Shown here in pieces: positions 18,932-27,938 of a stretch of DNA of 64,000 nucleotides (within the stretch, counting starts at the first letter, position 1; every line of letters starts with the position of its first letter). Location: contig CAVSNU010000002.1 of NCBI GenBank assembly GCA_963729445.1, forward strand, positions 1,116,001-1,180,000, written 5' to 3'. This DNA is from JACCZH01 sp963729445. GTDB taxonomy: Bacteria > Chloroflexota > Chloroflexia > Thermomicrobiales > CFX8. The notes under the pieces were generated by a model. That model was not told where the DNA came from. It worked only from the letters and a program-made list of their open reading frames with translations, and ran no database searches. The position numbers and the translations under genes were made by a program.

Positions 18932-19186
18932 TCAGCGATACTGCTTCCGGCTGGCAAACATGTCCATGATGACCAGCACGAATCCGAAAGCCGACACCGC
19001 CAACCAGAGCAACCCGCCCCAGGCGAACCACTCTCCCCCGCCAGCCTGCAACACAACTTGTCCGCCCAGCAACAAGAACCAGCCCACTGCGCCGAGCCAA
19101 CGCCGCTGCCGGCCATAGAAGTAGGCGATCAGCGGAATGATGACGACCACAAAGAGAATGGCCGGCACGACTCGAGAGTAGTCCAT
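18932..19186 (-). CDS. Small three-span membrane protein
   Basis: An 84-residue protein with three hydrophobic stretches: VPAILFVVVIIPLIAYFY, LGAVGWFLLLGGQVVLQ and LLWLAVSAFGFVLVIMDMF. The N-terminus is short and the tail is basic (SRKQYR). GAAAGAGA lies ten bases before the ATG. No family is recognised. It converges with the zinc-ribbon gene, 58 nt apart. Confidence 0.6.
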   Translation of the reverse strand: MDYSRVVPAILFVVVIIPLIAYFYGRQRRWLGAVGWFLLLGGQVVLQAGGGEWFAWGGLLWLAVSAFGFVLVIMDMFASRKQYR

Positions 19187-20125
19187 TGTGCGTCTCTTTC
19201 ATGTCCCTCTACGTCTACCAGGCATGCAGTGATGATACCGGCTGGGGAAGATCCCCAAACCACTGGTGTCATACACATGGGAAGCGCGCTGGACATGTAG
19301 ATGCCCCGAGAATCGGAGGAGGTCTCCGTCTGCGTACGGGCGGCAATTCATTGCGCCCTCTCCGACGACGGGAGACCAGCCAAGGCGTAATAATGAGGTT
19401 GTCCTGATTGATCCGGTAAATAGGAACGCGTAGCGGCGCAATTTATTGCGCCTTGCCTGTCCGCTCGGGCGCCGGAGAGGGCGCAATAAATTGCGCCGCT
19501 ACGCAGACGATGCCCTCGCAATTATCGGATAAACCAGGACATCTTCATTATTGCGCCCTGTCCAGCGCCACGAACAGCCAGGCAGGGCGCAATGAATTGC
19601 GCCCGTACGCATTACTGCAAGGGATGATCGGGCGGGGTGGAACATATGGAGTCATCCTGAGCTGGTGAGTCCAGCACGACTTCTTAGCACAGGAGGGACT
19701 CAAGAGCGCTGGATGACTGGTTGGAAAATGCGCATAAAAAAAGGGCCCCGACGAGACAGTCAGGTCTCGACACTTTCCCTAAACCTCCGTTTTGATGTGC
19801 AAACAAGAGACTCGTTCGTCATCATCCGGTTGATTCAGATCCGGCACTATCTGGTTGCCCAATAGCACCAGCCTTCAGCCTGCCTTGCGCCGTTATCACG
19901 CACCACATAAGACCGAAATCTTACGTATACGGTGTCATAACCCGGTTCGCCGCTTTCACTGTCGGCACAGAAACCAACGACCGAAGTAGTTGACTCTGTT
20001 GCATCGATCCGTCGTAACTCCTCGGGACCTTACAGACACAATAGCACAACTTGACTGGTTGTCAAGGGGGTTGATTGCGTTCAATAGTTTCTCAAGGCTG
20101 AACGGTCCACAGTGACGGCCGCCGC
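19187..20125. other. 939-nt intergenic region without convincing genes
   Basis: Holds the nested palindromic repeat described separately (19331-19611) and a copy of the GTCATCCTGAGC motif near 19655. A run of seven A followed by GGGCCCC sits near 19735, and a small inverted repeat CTTGAC-TGGTT-GTCAAG near 20050. Short open frames lack ribosome-binding sites and are interrupted by the repeats. Confidence 0.6.
19331..19611. repeat. Nested palindromic repeat element, family A
   Basis: An inner unit at 19428-19504 has perfect 25-bp arms (starting GCGTAGCGGCGCAAT). Around it, 19331-19358 (TGCGTACGGGCGG...) is the inverted partner of 19584-19611. The sequences between also pair imperfectly (AATAATGAGGTTGTCCTG versus CAGGACATCTTCATTATT). 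Each arm itself contains a smaller palindrome of the type GGCGCAATTTATTGCGCC. A related element lies at 48798-48876, so this is a dispersed family. Confidence 0.8.
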
Positions 20126-21034
20126 TTATGCGTCGGAGCCGCGCTGGTCCTTCGTGTAGGGGTCGAGGACGTCGCGCAGCCCGTCACCCAGCAGGTTCAA
20201 CGAGAGAACCGTGAGCATCACCGCGACACCTGGGAGAATCGAAAGTAAGGGCACGACCCGCATATACTGGCTCGCCTCGCTCAGCATGTTCCCCCAGCTG
20301 GCCACCTCTGGGGAGCTGCCCACCCCGAGAAAACTCAACGAGGCCTCGGCGATGACGGCATAGGCAAAAATAAAGGTCCCCTGAACGAGAATCGGTCCCA
20401 TCGCATTCGGCAGGATGTGCCGGAAGAGAATACGGGGGTCTCCCATTCCGAGCGCCCGGCCGGCCAGTACGTAATCCATCTCACGGATCACCAGCACGCT
20501 ACTGCGTACAAGCCGCGCCATGCGGGGCGTGTAGACGATCGAGAGCGCGATCATCGTGTTAATCACCGCCGGACCGAGCACTGCCATAATGCCGAGTGCG
20601 AGGAGTATGCCCGGGAAGGCCATGAACGCATCCATAACACGCATCAACACGTTGTCGACGCGCGAGTAGTAGCCGGCAACAACGCCAATGACGACGCCAA
20701 CAACGACACAGATTGAAACCGTCACTGCGCCAACACCTAATGAAATCCTGGCTCCATAAATGAGACGGCTCAACACGTCCCGTCCAAGATAGTCGGTGCC
20801 TAACCAGTACGTACCTCCCGGACCTTGCAGCCGGTCAACCGGGTTGATGTGGGTCGGATCGTAGGGTGCCAGCAGTGGCGCAAGGAGCGCGACGACGGTC
20901 GCGAGACTGAGAAAGACCAGGCCAGTGAAGGCAAAGCGATGGCGTATGAGCCGGTGCATCCAATCCCACTGCGACGTCGGCCGCTCTTGCGCAAGGTCGT
21001 ATGTTCGGTCGGCAGTCGCTGGTCTAACAGCCAT
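20126..21034 (-). CDS. dppC: ABC transporter permease, DppC/OppC family
   Basis: A 302-residue inner-membrane permease of the peptide/nickel importer family. An N-terminal span (FAFTGLVFLSLATVVALLAPLLAPYDP) is followed by GTDYLGRDVLSRLIYGARISL, diagnostic for DppC-type subunits. The EAA loop that contacts the ATPase is AGRALGMGDPRILFRHILPN. The ATG follows GAGGAAG. It is the last gene of a three-gene operon (binding protein, DppB, DppC), 39 nt after dppB. No DppD/DppF ATPases are encoded here. Confidence 0.92.
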   Translation of the reverse strand: MAVRPATADRTYDLAQERPTSQWDWMHRLIRHRFAFTGLVFLSLATVVALLAPLLAPYDPTHINPVDRLQGPGGTYWLGTDYLGRDVLSRLIYGARISLGVGAVTVSICVVVGVVIGVVAGYYSRVDNVLMRVMDAFMAFPGILLALGIMAVLGPAVINTMIALSIVYTPRMARLVRSSVLVIREMDYVLAGRALGMGDPRILFRHILPNAMGPILVQGTFIFAYAVIAEASLSFLGVGSSPEVASWGNMLSEASQYMRVVPLLSILPGVAVMLTVLSLNLLGDGLRDVLDPYTKDQRGSDA

Positions 21035-21073
21035 GTCTTCCTCACCCTGTTATTGGGATACCAAGCACAAACC

Positions 21074-22018
21074 TTAGGTGTACTTCACACGCGGATCGAT
21101 ATAGACGTACAGAACGTCAACCAGGAGATTGATCAGCACATAGAGGAGAGCAACGATCAAGATAGCGCCTTGCACGACAGGGTAGTCGCGCCGCAACACG
21201 GAGTTGACGACAAGCCGCCCGGCGCCCGGCAGGGTGAAGACGGTCTCCGTGACAACCGCACCGCCAATCAACACCGCCACCACGACTCCAATGACGGTGA
21301 CGGTTGGAAGCAGGGCATTCTTCAATGCGTGCCGAACATAGACGACGCGATTCCCAAGGCCCTTTGCCCTGGCGGTGCGCACATAATCGTTCCGCAAGAC
21401 TTCGAGCATGCTCGATCGTGTGATCCGGGCCACCAGCGCGGCCTGGCTAAAGCCCAACGCGAACGCCGGCAGAATGAGCGACTCTATCGCCCCGAACAGG
21501 CTCTCGCCTATTGGCGTGTAGCCACCGACCGGGAACCAGCCGAGGTAGACGCTGAAAAGCAGGATGAGATTGAGACCCAGCCAGAAGTTCGGCATCGAAA
21601 CGCCAAGCAGCGCCACGACCATCAAGGACTGATCGACGGCGGTGTTCTGCTTGATCGCCGCGAATACCCCCGCCGGCAGGCCGATCGCGAGTGTAAAGAT
21701 CAGCGCCATCAGGGTTAAGAGCAGGGTTGGCTCCGCTCGGGCGAAGATCATGGTCGTCACGGGCTCGTCGGCGAACAAACTCTGCCCAAGATCGCCCTGA
21801 ACCGCATGGATGAGCCAGTTGAAGTACTGCTCGTGGAGGGGCCGGTTGAGTCCGAGCCGCTCACGAACCGCCTCGATCTCGTCAACCGTTGCATCATCGC
21901 CGAGCAGCGAGGCAACAGGGTCGCCAGGCGTGAGGTGGACCAGCATGAACGTCATGAGGCTGACGAGGAGCAGCACCGGAATGAGGGTCAACAGCCGTCT
22001 CAGAATATAGGTTCCCAT
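21074..22018 (-). CDS. dppB: ABC transporter permease, DppB/OppB family
   Basis: A 314-residue permease with the family start (YILRRLLTLIPVLLLVSLMTF, LTPGDP), an LGLNRPLHEQYFNWL periplasmic segment and about six spans. The EAA loop is NDYVRTARAKGLGNRVVYVRHALKN. It forms the translocation pore with DppC for peptides or related solutes captured by the upstream binding protein. The gap to the binding-protein gene (230 nt) is larger than usual, with no obvious gene in it. Confidence 0.92.
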   Translation of the reverse strand: MGTYILRRLLTLIPVLLLVSLMTFMLVHLTPGDPVASLLGDDATVDEIEAVRERLGLNRPLHEQYFNWLIHAVQGDLGQSLFADEPVTTMIFARAEPTLLLTLMALIFTLAIGLPAGVFAAIKQNTAVDQSLMVVALLGVSMPNFWLGLNLILLFSVYLGWFPVGGYTPIGESLFGAIESLILPAFALGFSQAALVARITRSSMLEVLRNDYVRTARAKGLGNRVVYVRHALKNALLPTVTVIGVVVAVLIGGAVVTETVFTLPGAGRLVVNSVLRRDYPVVQGAILIVALLYVLINLLVDVLYVYIDPRVKYT

Positions 22019-22248
22019 GGATCTCTTCTCAGCTACACGCTCGACAAGCGAACGCTACAGCGAATGGCCGGTCACGCGCCTGGCACAACGTTTGACCCCG
22101 TTGAGGGAGGAGCGACGGCGCCCGGAGGGCACCTGGTCACATGGGCGAGGCAGCGCCGCGTCCGTCCCTGCAATGGTTTGCGCATCGCTGTAGCGCTCGC
22201 TGCCACCGTCGTCCTGTGCGGAGTCAGATGCGCATGTTGATCTGGAAC

Positions 22249-23985
22249 TTACTCTTCCAACCATTGGTTCCAAAAGATGGGGAACGATGACACCGGCAGG
22301 TTCTCGCCCTGCAGCGCTTTGCGTTTGATCGACAGGCCGAAGAACTCTCCCGTTTTGACGATCGGCACTTGCTCGTAGACCAGTGCCTGAAACTCTTCCC
22401 AGAGCACTTTGCGCGCTTCGGGATCGGTTTCTTCCATCAATGGAGCCAGCGCTGTGTCCTTCTCCTCGCTCACCCACCAGCCCGGCCAGTCGTCGGGGAT
22501 GAATGAGAGGGTCGTCGGCTCCGGGGTAAAGCTGAAGCCGGTGTTGAATATCTCGTACTCTGCCGGCTCGGTACGGCGCTCAACCAACGTGCCCCAGTCC
22601 ATCGACACCGCTTCGACATTGAGCCCGATCTCCTGAAGCTGCTGCGTCCCGGTGAGGGCGACACCAAAGTAGTCTTCACGGTCTGAGGGCGCCATCCAGC
22701 GAATCAGCTCCCCGTTGTACCCGCTCTCCTCCACCAGCTGTCGCGCCATGTCGAGGTCGCCGGTGTTGTACTTTTCGACGCCAGCCTCGCTGAACCACAT
22801 GGTCTCCGGGGGCATCAACGAGACGTCCACGCGCCAGAACTCCTGCGGACCAAAGCCGGCTGTCATAATCGCTTCACAGTCCAGGGCGTACAACGCCGCC
22901 TGGCGCAGCTGCACGTTGCTCATGGGGCCGGCTTGTTTGTTGAACACGATGTTCATCGAACGCAGCGGCTTGATAAGCAGGGCATCAATGTCTGGGTGAT
23001 CTTGCAAACGCGCGTACTCATCGCGAGTGACTTCCTCGGCCCAGTGATAGTCACCCGTCTCGACCCCGGCGATACGAGCCGCCGCGTCAGGCACGGGAAT
23101 GAACTCCAGTTCATCAAAATACGCAGTCCGCCGGCCTGCGAACCCGTCGGCCGGCTCGTCGCGCGCGATGTACTCTTCGAAGCGCTCCAGTTTCACGTGC
23201 CGGTCGGGGATGTGCTCGACAAATTTGTACGGGCCGGTGCCAACATACTCTTCAAGCCGCTCGACCCCGGCCGCTTCGGCCAATGCGGCCGGGATGATGA
23301 TCGCGCCCGCGCCGGCTGGTCCAGCAAGGTAGCTGATCAATGGGGCAAAAGGCGAGCTCATCGTAATGGTCACCGTCGCGGGATCGGTTGCGGCTATCTC
23401 CTCGACGCGCTCAAAGGTGGAGACGCCCTCACCAGAGAGCTCTCCCCAGCGCTGGAGTGACGCCACCACGTCATCCGCCGTCACTTCCGCGCCGTCGTGG
23501 AACGTGACGCCTTCCCGCAGGGCGATGGTGTAGCTCAGCCCGTCGTCGCTCACTTCGAAGCTATCGGCCAGCATCGGCTGGACCTCGAACTGGCTGTCGT
23601 AGGCAAAGAGGTATTCAAAGATGTGCTGGGCCGGGACAACGACGATGATCGCCGTGGTCCAGGTGGTGTCGAGCGTTGGCGGCTCCGAATACAGAGCAAT
23701 CCGCCCGGTGCCTCCGAAACGCGCTTCGTCAGGCTGATCCTCGCCGGCCGGCTCCTCCGTCGAATCGCTCTCCTCCGTCGCGTCGCTCTCATCGGGCGCT
23801 TCTGTCGCGGCGGATGATGCTCCGCTGCCATCTGTCCCCGGCTCGTCTGCGTCCTCATCCTCCCCGCCGCAGGCCGCCAACAGGCCACTGGCGAGCGTCA
23901 GCGAACCCGTTGCCGCGGCTAGCCTCAGCACGGTGCGACGGGAGATCGGTGACGTCATGAATGAAGGTTGAACGAGATCCGCCAT
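22249..23985 (-). CDS. ABC transporter substrate-binding protein, family 5 (peptide/nickel type), Tat lipoprotein
   Basis: A 578-residue extracytoplasmic binding protein. The ATG at 23985 follows AAAGGAAG. The signal has a twin-arginine motif (SRRTVL) and a lipobox (LLAAC), so it should be exported folded by Tat and lipid-anchored. An acidic Ser/Glu/Asp-rich linker of about 45 residues precedes the domain. SBP_bac_5 features include the SEPPTLD start, YTIALREGVTFHDGAEVTADDV, YVGTGPYKF, and LRQAALYALD. It delivers an oligopeptide-like ligand to DppB/DppC; the ligand is not readable from sequence. Confidence 0.92.
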   Translation of the reverse strand: MADLVQPSFMTSPISRRTVLRLAAATGSLTLASGLLAACGGEDEDADEPGTDGSGASSAATEAPDESDATEESDSTEEPAGEDQPDEARFGGTGRIALYSEPPTLDTTWTTAIIVVVPAQHIFEYLFAYDSQFEVQPMLADSFEVSDDGLSYTIALREGVTFHDGAEVTADDVVASLQRWGELSGEGVSTFERVEEIAATDPATVTITMSSPFAPLISYLAGPAGAGAIIIPAALAEAAGVERLEEYVGTGPYKFVEHIPDRHVKLERFEEYIARDEPADGFAGRRTAYFDELEFIPVPDAAARIAGVETGDYHWAEEVTRDEYARLQDHPDIDALLIKPLRSMNIVFNKQAGPMSNVQLRQAALYALDCEAIMTAGFGPQEFWRVDVSLMPPETMWFSEAGVEKYNTGDLDMARQLVEESGYNGELIRWMAPSDREDYFGVALTGTQQLQEIGLNVEAVSMDWGTLVERRTEPAEYEIFNTGFSFTPEPTTLSFIPDDWPGWWVSEEKDTALAPLMEETDPEARKVLWEEFQALVYEQVPIVKTGEFFGLSIKRKALQGENLPVSSFPIFWNQWLEE

Positions 23986-24346
23986 GACACTTCCTTTCAT
24001 TTGTAGCGGTGGCACAGCATCGCGACCAAATTTGGATATGAAAGCTTGGCACAAGCGCTGCGGAAGCCGCTGATTTGGTACCAGCACTCCCTTCGATGGC
24101 GTTCAGTGCCGGTGTGTTTGTTTGCGTGGCACGACTGTAGCCCTGTCTTCGTATTCCTGTCAACCCCGGCGTGGGCGAGGTGGGAAACGCATTCTCGTCG
24201 CGATCTCACCAGCCCCCGGTCGTTCCGTACCCCCCATCTCGTCCGCGTACCGGTCCTGGTGCTAGACTAATGGGCGATGGACGTCGCAGCCTGGCGCATC
24301 AACAATTGAGAGCGGTAACCATAGCGTTGCCGAGGGGTGAAAAGGA
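23986..24346. other. Divergent intergenic region (361 nt)
   Basis: Contains the upstream regions of the binding-protein gene (minus) and the small membrane/FHA pair (plus). No strong operator, terminator or gene was found. Confidence 0.4.
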
Positions 24347-24508
24347 ATGTTTCGAATGATTGCTCAGATGCGTGACCGGCTGAAGGCACGTGTGGGGATT
24401 TACGGTACCGGATGGAATCCCGAATCGATCATGGGGCTGGTTTTCCCGTTCTTGCTGGTAGCCTTGCTCGTGTTCATCGGCTGGTTGCTGATGAGCACAC
24501 TCAGTTAG
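24347..24508 (+). CDS. Small single-span membrane protein (53 aa)
   Basis: A 53-residue open frame with GAGGGG nine bases before the ATG. The N-terminal ~28 residues are basic and amphipathic (MFRMIAQMRDRLKARVG). One hydrophobic span follows (LVFPFLLVALLVFIGWLLM), and the protein ends in STLS. It precedes the FHA gene by only 10 nt, so the two are likely co-transcribed. No family is recognised. Confidence 0.6.
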   Translation: MFRMIAQMRDRLKARVGIYGTGWNPESIMGLVFPFLLVALLVFIGWLLMSTLS

Positions 24509-24518
24509 CTGACAGAGC

Positions 24519-25040
24519 ATGGGCGCTGTGATGCTGAACCAGCGGCCGTTTCAAGCACAACAATCCGACGGAGATGAAGAAGAGCGGGCCCGTATTCAGG
24601 CCCGCCTTGACGCGTTCAAGCGCGACCTGGAGGAGCATTCCACGCAAACCTTCATTCTGCCTTTCCTCGATGAGGGCGCCGGCAATGAGGGCTCCTCACA
24701 CCTCGACCAACCCGGGGCAGCAACGGGCGGTGAGACGCGCGCCTATTTCATGACGAGCGACGGTGGCGTGCTGACTGAAATCCCCTGTAATGAGCAGGCC
24801 GGCATTATGACGATTGGCCGCAGTAAGACCGCCGAGATCCGGATCAACGACCCCTACGTTCACCGTCTCCAGGCCGAGATTCGCTGGGACGAAAGCGCCA
24901 GGGCGCACGTTCTTGCCCACGGCGGCGGTGAAAACGGCACCTATGTCAACCGCCAGCGCGTGCAACAGCCGTACCGTCTCCAGGGCGGTGAGCGCATACG
25001 CTTCGGCAAGACCGAGTTGATCTATCGGATACGCCGGTAG
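24519..25040 (+). CDS. FHA domain protein
   Basis: A 173-residue cytoplasmic protein. The first ~75 residues are charged and probably disordered or helical. Residues ~90-170 form a forkhead-associated domain: IGRSKTAEIRINDPYVHRLQAEIRW, NGTYVNRQRV and LQGGERIRFGKTEL. The usual SRRH/SRxH phospho-threonine-contacting segment is replaced by VHRLQAE, so phosphothreonine binding may be weakened, though the Arg of IGRS is kept. It probably binds a phosphorylated partner at the membrane through the small protein encoded just upstream. No Ser/Thr kinase lies in the window. Confidence 0.85.
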   Translation: MGAVMLNQRPFQAQQSDGDEEERARIQARLDAFKRDLEEHSTQTFILPFLDEGAGNEGSSHLDQPGAATGGETRAYFMTSDGGVLTEIPCNEQAGIMTIGRSKTAEIRINDPYVHRLQAEIRWDESARAHVLAHGGGENGTYVNRQRVQQPYRLQGGERIRFGKTELIYRIRR

Positions 25041-25199
25041 GAACGCAGCAATCTCCCACCCATTCCAACAACATCAACCGAGTACACCGATGGGACCAGC
25101 AACGCGGCCGTCGATGTCGTCCGTCCAGCCCCGCTCCAGGCAGATGCCGCGGTACGAAGGGTCGCCATTCCCACGGTGCCACGGTTTCGCTGCACAGTT

Positions 25200-25406
25200 C
25201 ATCAGTCACCCTGAGAGCCTAGTCACCCTGAACGCCTAATCAGTCACTCTGAGTGCTCAACCAATCATCCTGAGCCTGTCAGTCACCCTGAGCGTTCATC
25301 AGTCGCCCCGGGCGTTCATCAGTCACCCGAGCGTTTATTACTCACCCCGAGCGTTTATCAGCCACCCTAAGCGTTCATCAGTCACCCTGAGCATTTATCA
25401 GTCATC
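25200..25406. repeat. Degenerate 20-nt tandem repeat array
   Basis: About ten head-to-tail copies of a ~20-nt unit with consensus close to ATCAGTCACCCTGAGCGTTC, with no spacers between them. Each unit contains the CTGAG pentamer that is duplicated beside the nearby mobile elements. The unit is the end of the dispersed palindrome found next door. Confidence 0.8.
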
Positions 25407-25411
25407 CTGAG

Positions 25412-25560
25412 TACTCGACCACGATGATGGTGTCACCCCCCGTAGGGGAGGAGCTCGTCTCCTCCCGAAACCCCGGTCCGCTTGAGGCGGGAGGAGACGA
25501 GCTCCTCCCCTACCGACAGGTAGGAACCCCGAGTCGTGACAACTCCCCTGTGGTCCAGTA
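25412..25560. mobile_element. MITE copy 1 (149 bp)
   Basis: Terminal inverted repeats TACTCGACCAC / GTGGTCCAGTA (10 of 11 match) are flanked by a 5-bp direct repeat CTGAG (25407-25411, 25561-25565). The centre is a perfect 25-bp palindrome (25442-25466 with 25489-25513, starting GTAGGGGAGGAG). There is no coding capacity. It is closely similar to the copy at 28088-28234. Confidence 0.8.
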
Positions 25561-25632
25561 CTGAGCGCAAGCGAAGGATCTCTGCGTCAAACGTCTCCGG
25601 TGTCAAGCCAGAGATCCTTCGCTTGCCCTCAG
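25561..25632. repeat. Dispersed palindrome of the AAGGATCTCTG / CTCAGGATGAC family
   Basis: Arms of 24 nt with one mismatch (CTGAGCGCAAGCGAAGG... and CAGAGATCCTTCGCTTGC...). The left end coincides with the target duplication of MITE copy 1 and the right end with that of the IS element. Partial copies of the family occur near 26940, 58650 and elsewhere. Confidence 0.75.
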
Positions 25633-26861
25633 TGGTCCGTCCACAGCGATATGTCCTACGATGGTTCGCGCAAGCTCGTCGTGAACCAGAAAGGTCCCCA
25701 TGATGCCCGGCAAGCAACACATCGTGCGCCTCCCGCGTGATGACCGTCGCACCCTCAACCGTCTGGTCCGCGCCGGACGCCAATCGGCGTGGACCCTGCA
25801 ACGCGCCCGCATCCTGCTGCACGCCGATAGTGGCGCCGACGGCCCGGCCTGGTCGGATGCCGCGGTGGCTGAGGCGGTCGGGGTAGCCAGCCGCACCGTG
25901 GCCCGGACGCGGGCCGCATGGTGTGCCCGCGGGCTCGCGTGTCTGACGCGCCAACCCCAGGCACGGCCGTCCGTGCCACCGAAGCTCTCCAGCGCCCAGA
26001 CGCTGGAGCTCGCCGCGCTGGCCTGCACCGACCCACCGCCCGGCGCCGCCCGCTGGTCGCTGCGCTTGCTGGCCGCACGCATCGTCGAACTGGAGATTGT
26101 CGAGTCGATCTCCCCCGAAACGGTCCGCAAGGCGCTCAAAAAAGGGGGGTCCAGCCCTGGCGCACCACTCGCTTTCTGATCCCGCCACAGCGGGATGCCG
26201 GCTTTGTCGCCGCGATGGAAACCGTGCTCGACACCTCTGCCGCCCCGCCCGACCCCGCCGTACCGCTGGTCTGTTTCGACGAGGCGGGCAAGGAGTTGCG
26301 GGCCGACGTCACCGGGCCGCTGCCGGCCCGGCCCGGTGTGCCGAGCCGAGAGGACCCGGAGTATCAGCGGCACGGCAGCGCCAACCTCTTCATGCTGTAT
26401 GCGCCCCATCTGGGCTGGCGGGAGGTGCTGGTGAGCACCCAGCGCACCGCCGTCGACTGGGCGCTGGCCATGCGTGCGCTGCTCGATGAGCACTTCCCGG
26501 ATGCCGAGCGCATCATCGTGGTGCTTGACCAGCTCAACACGCACCGGCTGGCCTCGTTGTATGCGAGCTTTCCACCCGCCGAGGCGCACCGCATTGCCCG
26601 CCGGCTCGAGTTGCGCTTCACGCCCAAGCATGGCAGTTGGCTCAACATGGCCGAACTGGAGCTGAGCGTGCTGGCTCGGCAATGCCTGGACCGGCGCATC
26701 CCCGACCGGGCCACCCTGGAGCGTGAGGTCGCGGCCTGGGTGGCCGCCCGCAACGCCGTTGCGGCCCCCGCCCATTGGACGTTCACCACCGAGGACGCGC
26801 GCACGCGCCTGACGCATCTCTACCCCATCCCCCTATGCGACATGACGGCCTGGACGGACCA
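25633..26861 (+). mobile_element. IS630-type insertion sequence (1,229 bp)
   Basis: Bounded by perfect 11-bp inverted repeats TGGTCCGTCCA / TGGACGGACCA and by a 5-bp direct repeat CTCAG (25628-25632, 26862-26866). It contains one frameshifted DDE transposase gene. A 5-bp duplication is not typical of IS630 elements, which usually duplicate TA. Confidence 0.8.
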
Positions 26862-26871
26862 CTCAGGATGA
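25700..26871 (+). CDS. IS630-family DDE transposase in two overlapping frames (-1 frameshift)
   Basis: The first frame (25700-26179) encodes a helix-turn-helix DNA-binding region (SDAAVAEAVGVASRTVARTR). The catalytic part continues in the -1 frame to 26871. The frames meet at CTC followed by A6 and G6 near 26138-26149, a sequence prone to transcriptional slippage, which would join them as ...KKRGVQPWRTTRFLIPP. The catalytic triad is visible: Asp in VCFDEAG, Asp in VVLDQLNTH, and Glu in PKHGSWLNMAELE. The last residues and the stop codon (HSG, TGA) are read from flanking DNA beyond the right end of the element. A simple one-base deletion is the alternative to programmed shifting. Confidence 0.85.
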
Positions 26872-27045
26872 CTGTCAGGCGCTCAGGGGGCCCGATTAGG
26901 TGCTTCGGGGGCCAGATCAGGCGCGCAAGGTGACTATCAGGCGCTCAGGATGACGAACCGGCTATTGCTGCGCTCAGGATGCTCTCTGCGTTGAGGATGA
27001 GACGAACCACTCTCAAGCCGCAGTCCAGGAGGGGTAACGCCGCGC
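26867..27045. repeat. Degenerate repeats right of the IS element
   Basis: Several imperfect copies of GCGCTCAGGATGAC (for example at 26931-26949 and 26960-26973), in inverted orientation to the array at 25200-25406. No gene. Confidence 0.6.
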
Positions 27046-27678
27046 TTACGGAGAGGGTTCACCGACCCCACGCATCACCAGCGCGATGATCTCGTCGAGG
27101 TACTGCCAGCGGGTGGGATCCACGCCGTTCTCGAGGGGGCGTCCGGCCACTGAAGCGATCGACTCGCTGGTGAGCACGTGGTCAACGAGTGCGCCGGAAA
27201 ACATCTTGGCGATCGTTCTCGCGCTGGCGGGCGACGACTCCGGCAACAACTTCTCAATCGCGGCTTCGAGCGCCTTCACGCCCTGATCGTGGATCTCAGA
27301 CAGGTAGCGCTCGGCGCGGTGGGGATCGTGTGCGGATTCGGTGAGCATGAGGTGAATCAGCTCGCGTTTACCCGGTAGCGCCATCGCGTTGAGGAACCCT
27401 GTGCCAACGATACGCAGCACCTCTTCCAGACCAGTCTCGGGCGGGAAGGAGTAGCCACGCATCTGACCGGCCGAGACGCGGGTCATGATCGCGTCCATGA
27501 TGTCTTCTTTGGAGCGGAAGTAGTGGTAGATCGTGGCCTCGCTGATCCCGACTTCGGCAGCGATCGCCCGGATACCGGTGGACCCGAAACCATCACGCGC
27601 AAAGCGAGCCTGGGCGACGTCCAGGATCAGATCGCGTCGGCTGCGTAGACCTGGAGGTTTTGGGCTGGCTTCAACCAT
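27046..27678 (-). CDS. TetR family transcriptional regulator
   Basis: A 210-residue repressor-type protein. The start at 27678 (MVEASPKPPGLRSRRD) is preferred because an earlier in-frame start adds residues unlike the family. The N-terminal helix-turn-helix is typical: ILDVAQARFARDGFGSTGIRAIAAEVGISEATIYHYFRSKEDI (residues ~17-60). The ligand-binding half is divergent, with NAMALPGKRELIHLMLTES in the dimer region. It follows the ABC exporter operon on the same strand and may regulate it or itself. Two direct repeats with palindromic cores lie ~265 nt upstream of its start. Confidence 0.9.
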   Translation of the reverse strand: MVEASPKPPGLRSRRDLILDVAQARFARDGFGSTGIRAIAAEVGISEATIYHYFRSKEDIMDAIMTRVSAGQMRGYSFPPETGLEEVLRIVGTGFLNAMALPGKRELIHLMLTESAHDPHRAERYLSEIHDQGVKALEAAIEKLLPESSPASARTIAKMFSGALVDHVLTSESIASVAGRPLENGVDPTRWQYLDEIIALVMRGVGEPSP

Positions 27679-27938
27679 GCTTATCGTCACATCCCTGAGC
27701 GTCGCAAAGGTATTTCCCCTACGAATGGTTAGCAATTCACTATTTCGTATTTAATCATTACTGGCTGGAACTCTTTGGTGTATTTCCGGGTTTGGCTGCC
27801 GAAATGTACGCGGTGGTCCCACTTGCATCGCCTCGGCACCATCACAACGGACGGTACCATACGGACGTGAGTTGATCGTCTCCCGGGCGCGATAGCTGTT
27901 ACAGTAGCCCCGATCAAGCGTGAATCACCCCGTAAGCG

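Noticed and set aside
19665..19865. A 66-codon open frame in the repeat-rich intergenic region
   Set aside because: No ribosome-binding site, low-quality composition and overlap with dispersed repeat sequence.
25200..25406. Possible CRISPR array
   Set aside because: The ~20-nt units are directly adjacent and degenerate, with no unique spacers and no cas genes.
25603..26817. A 404-codon open frame on the minus strand
   Set aside because: It lies antisense to the IS630 transposase, which has clear DDE motifs; high-GC coding DNA often leaves the opposite strand open.
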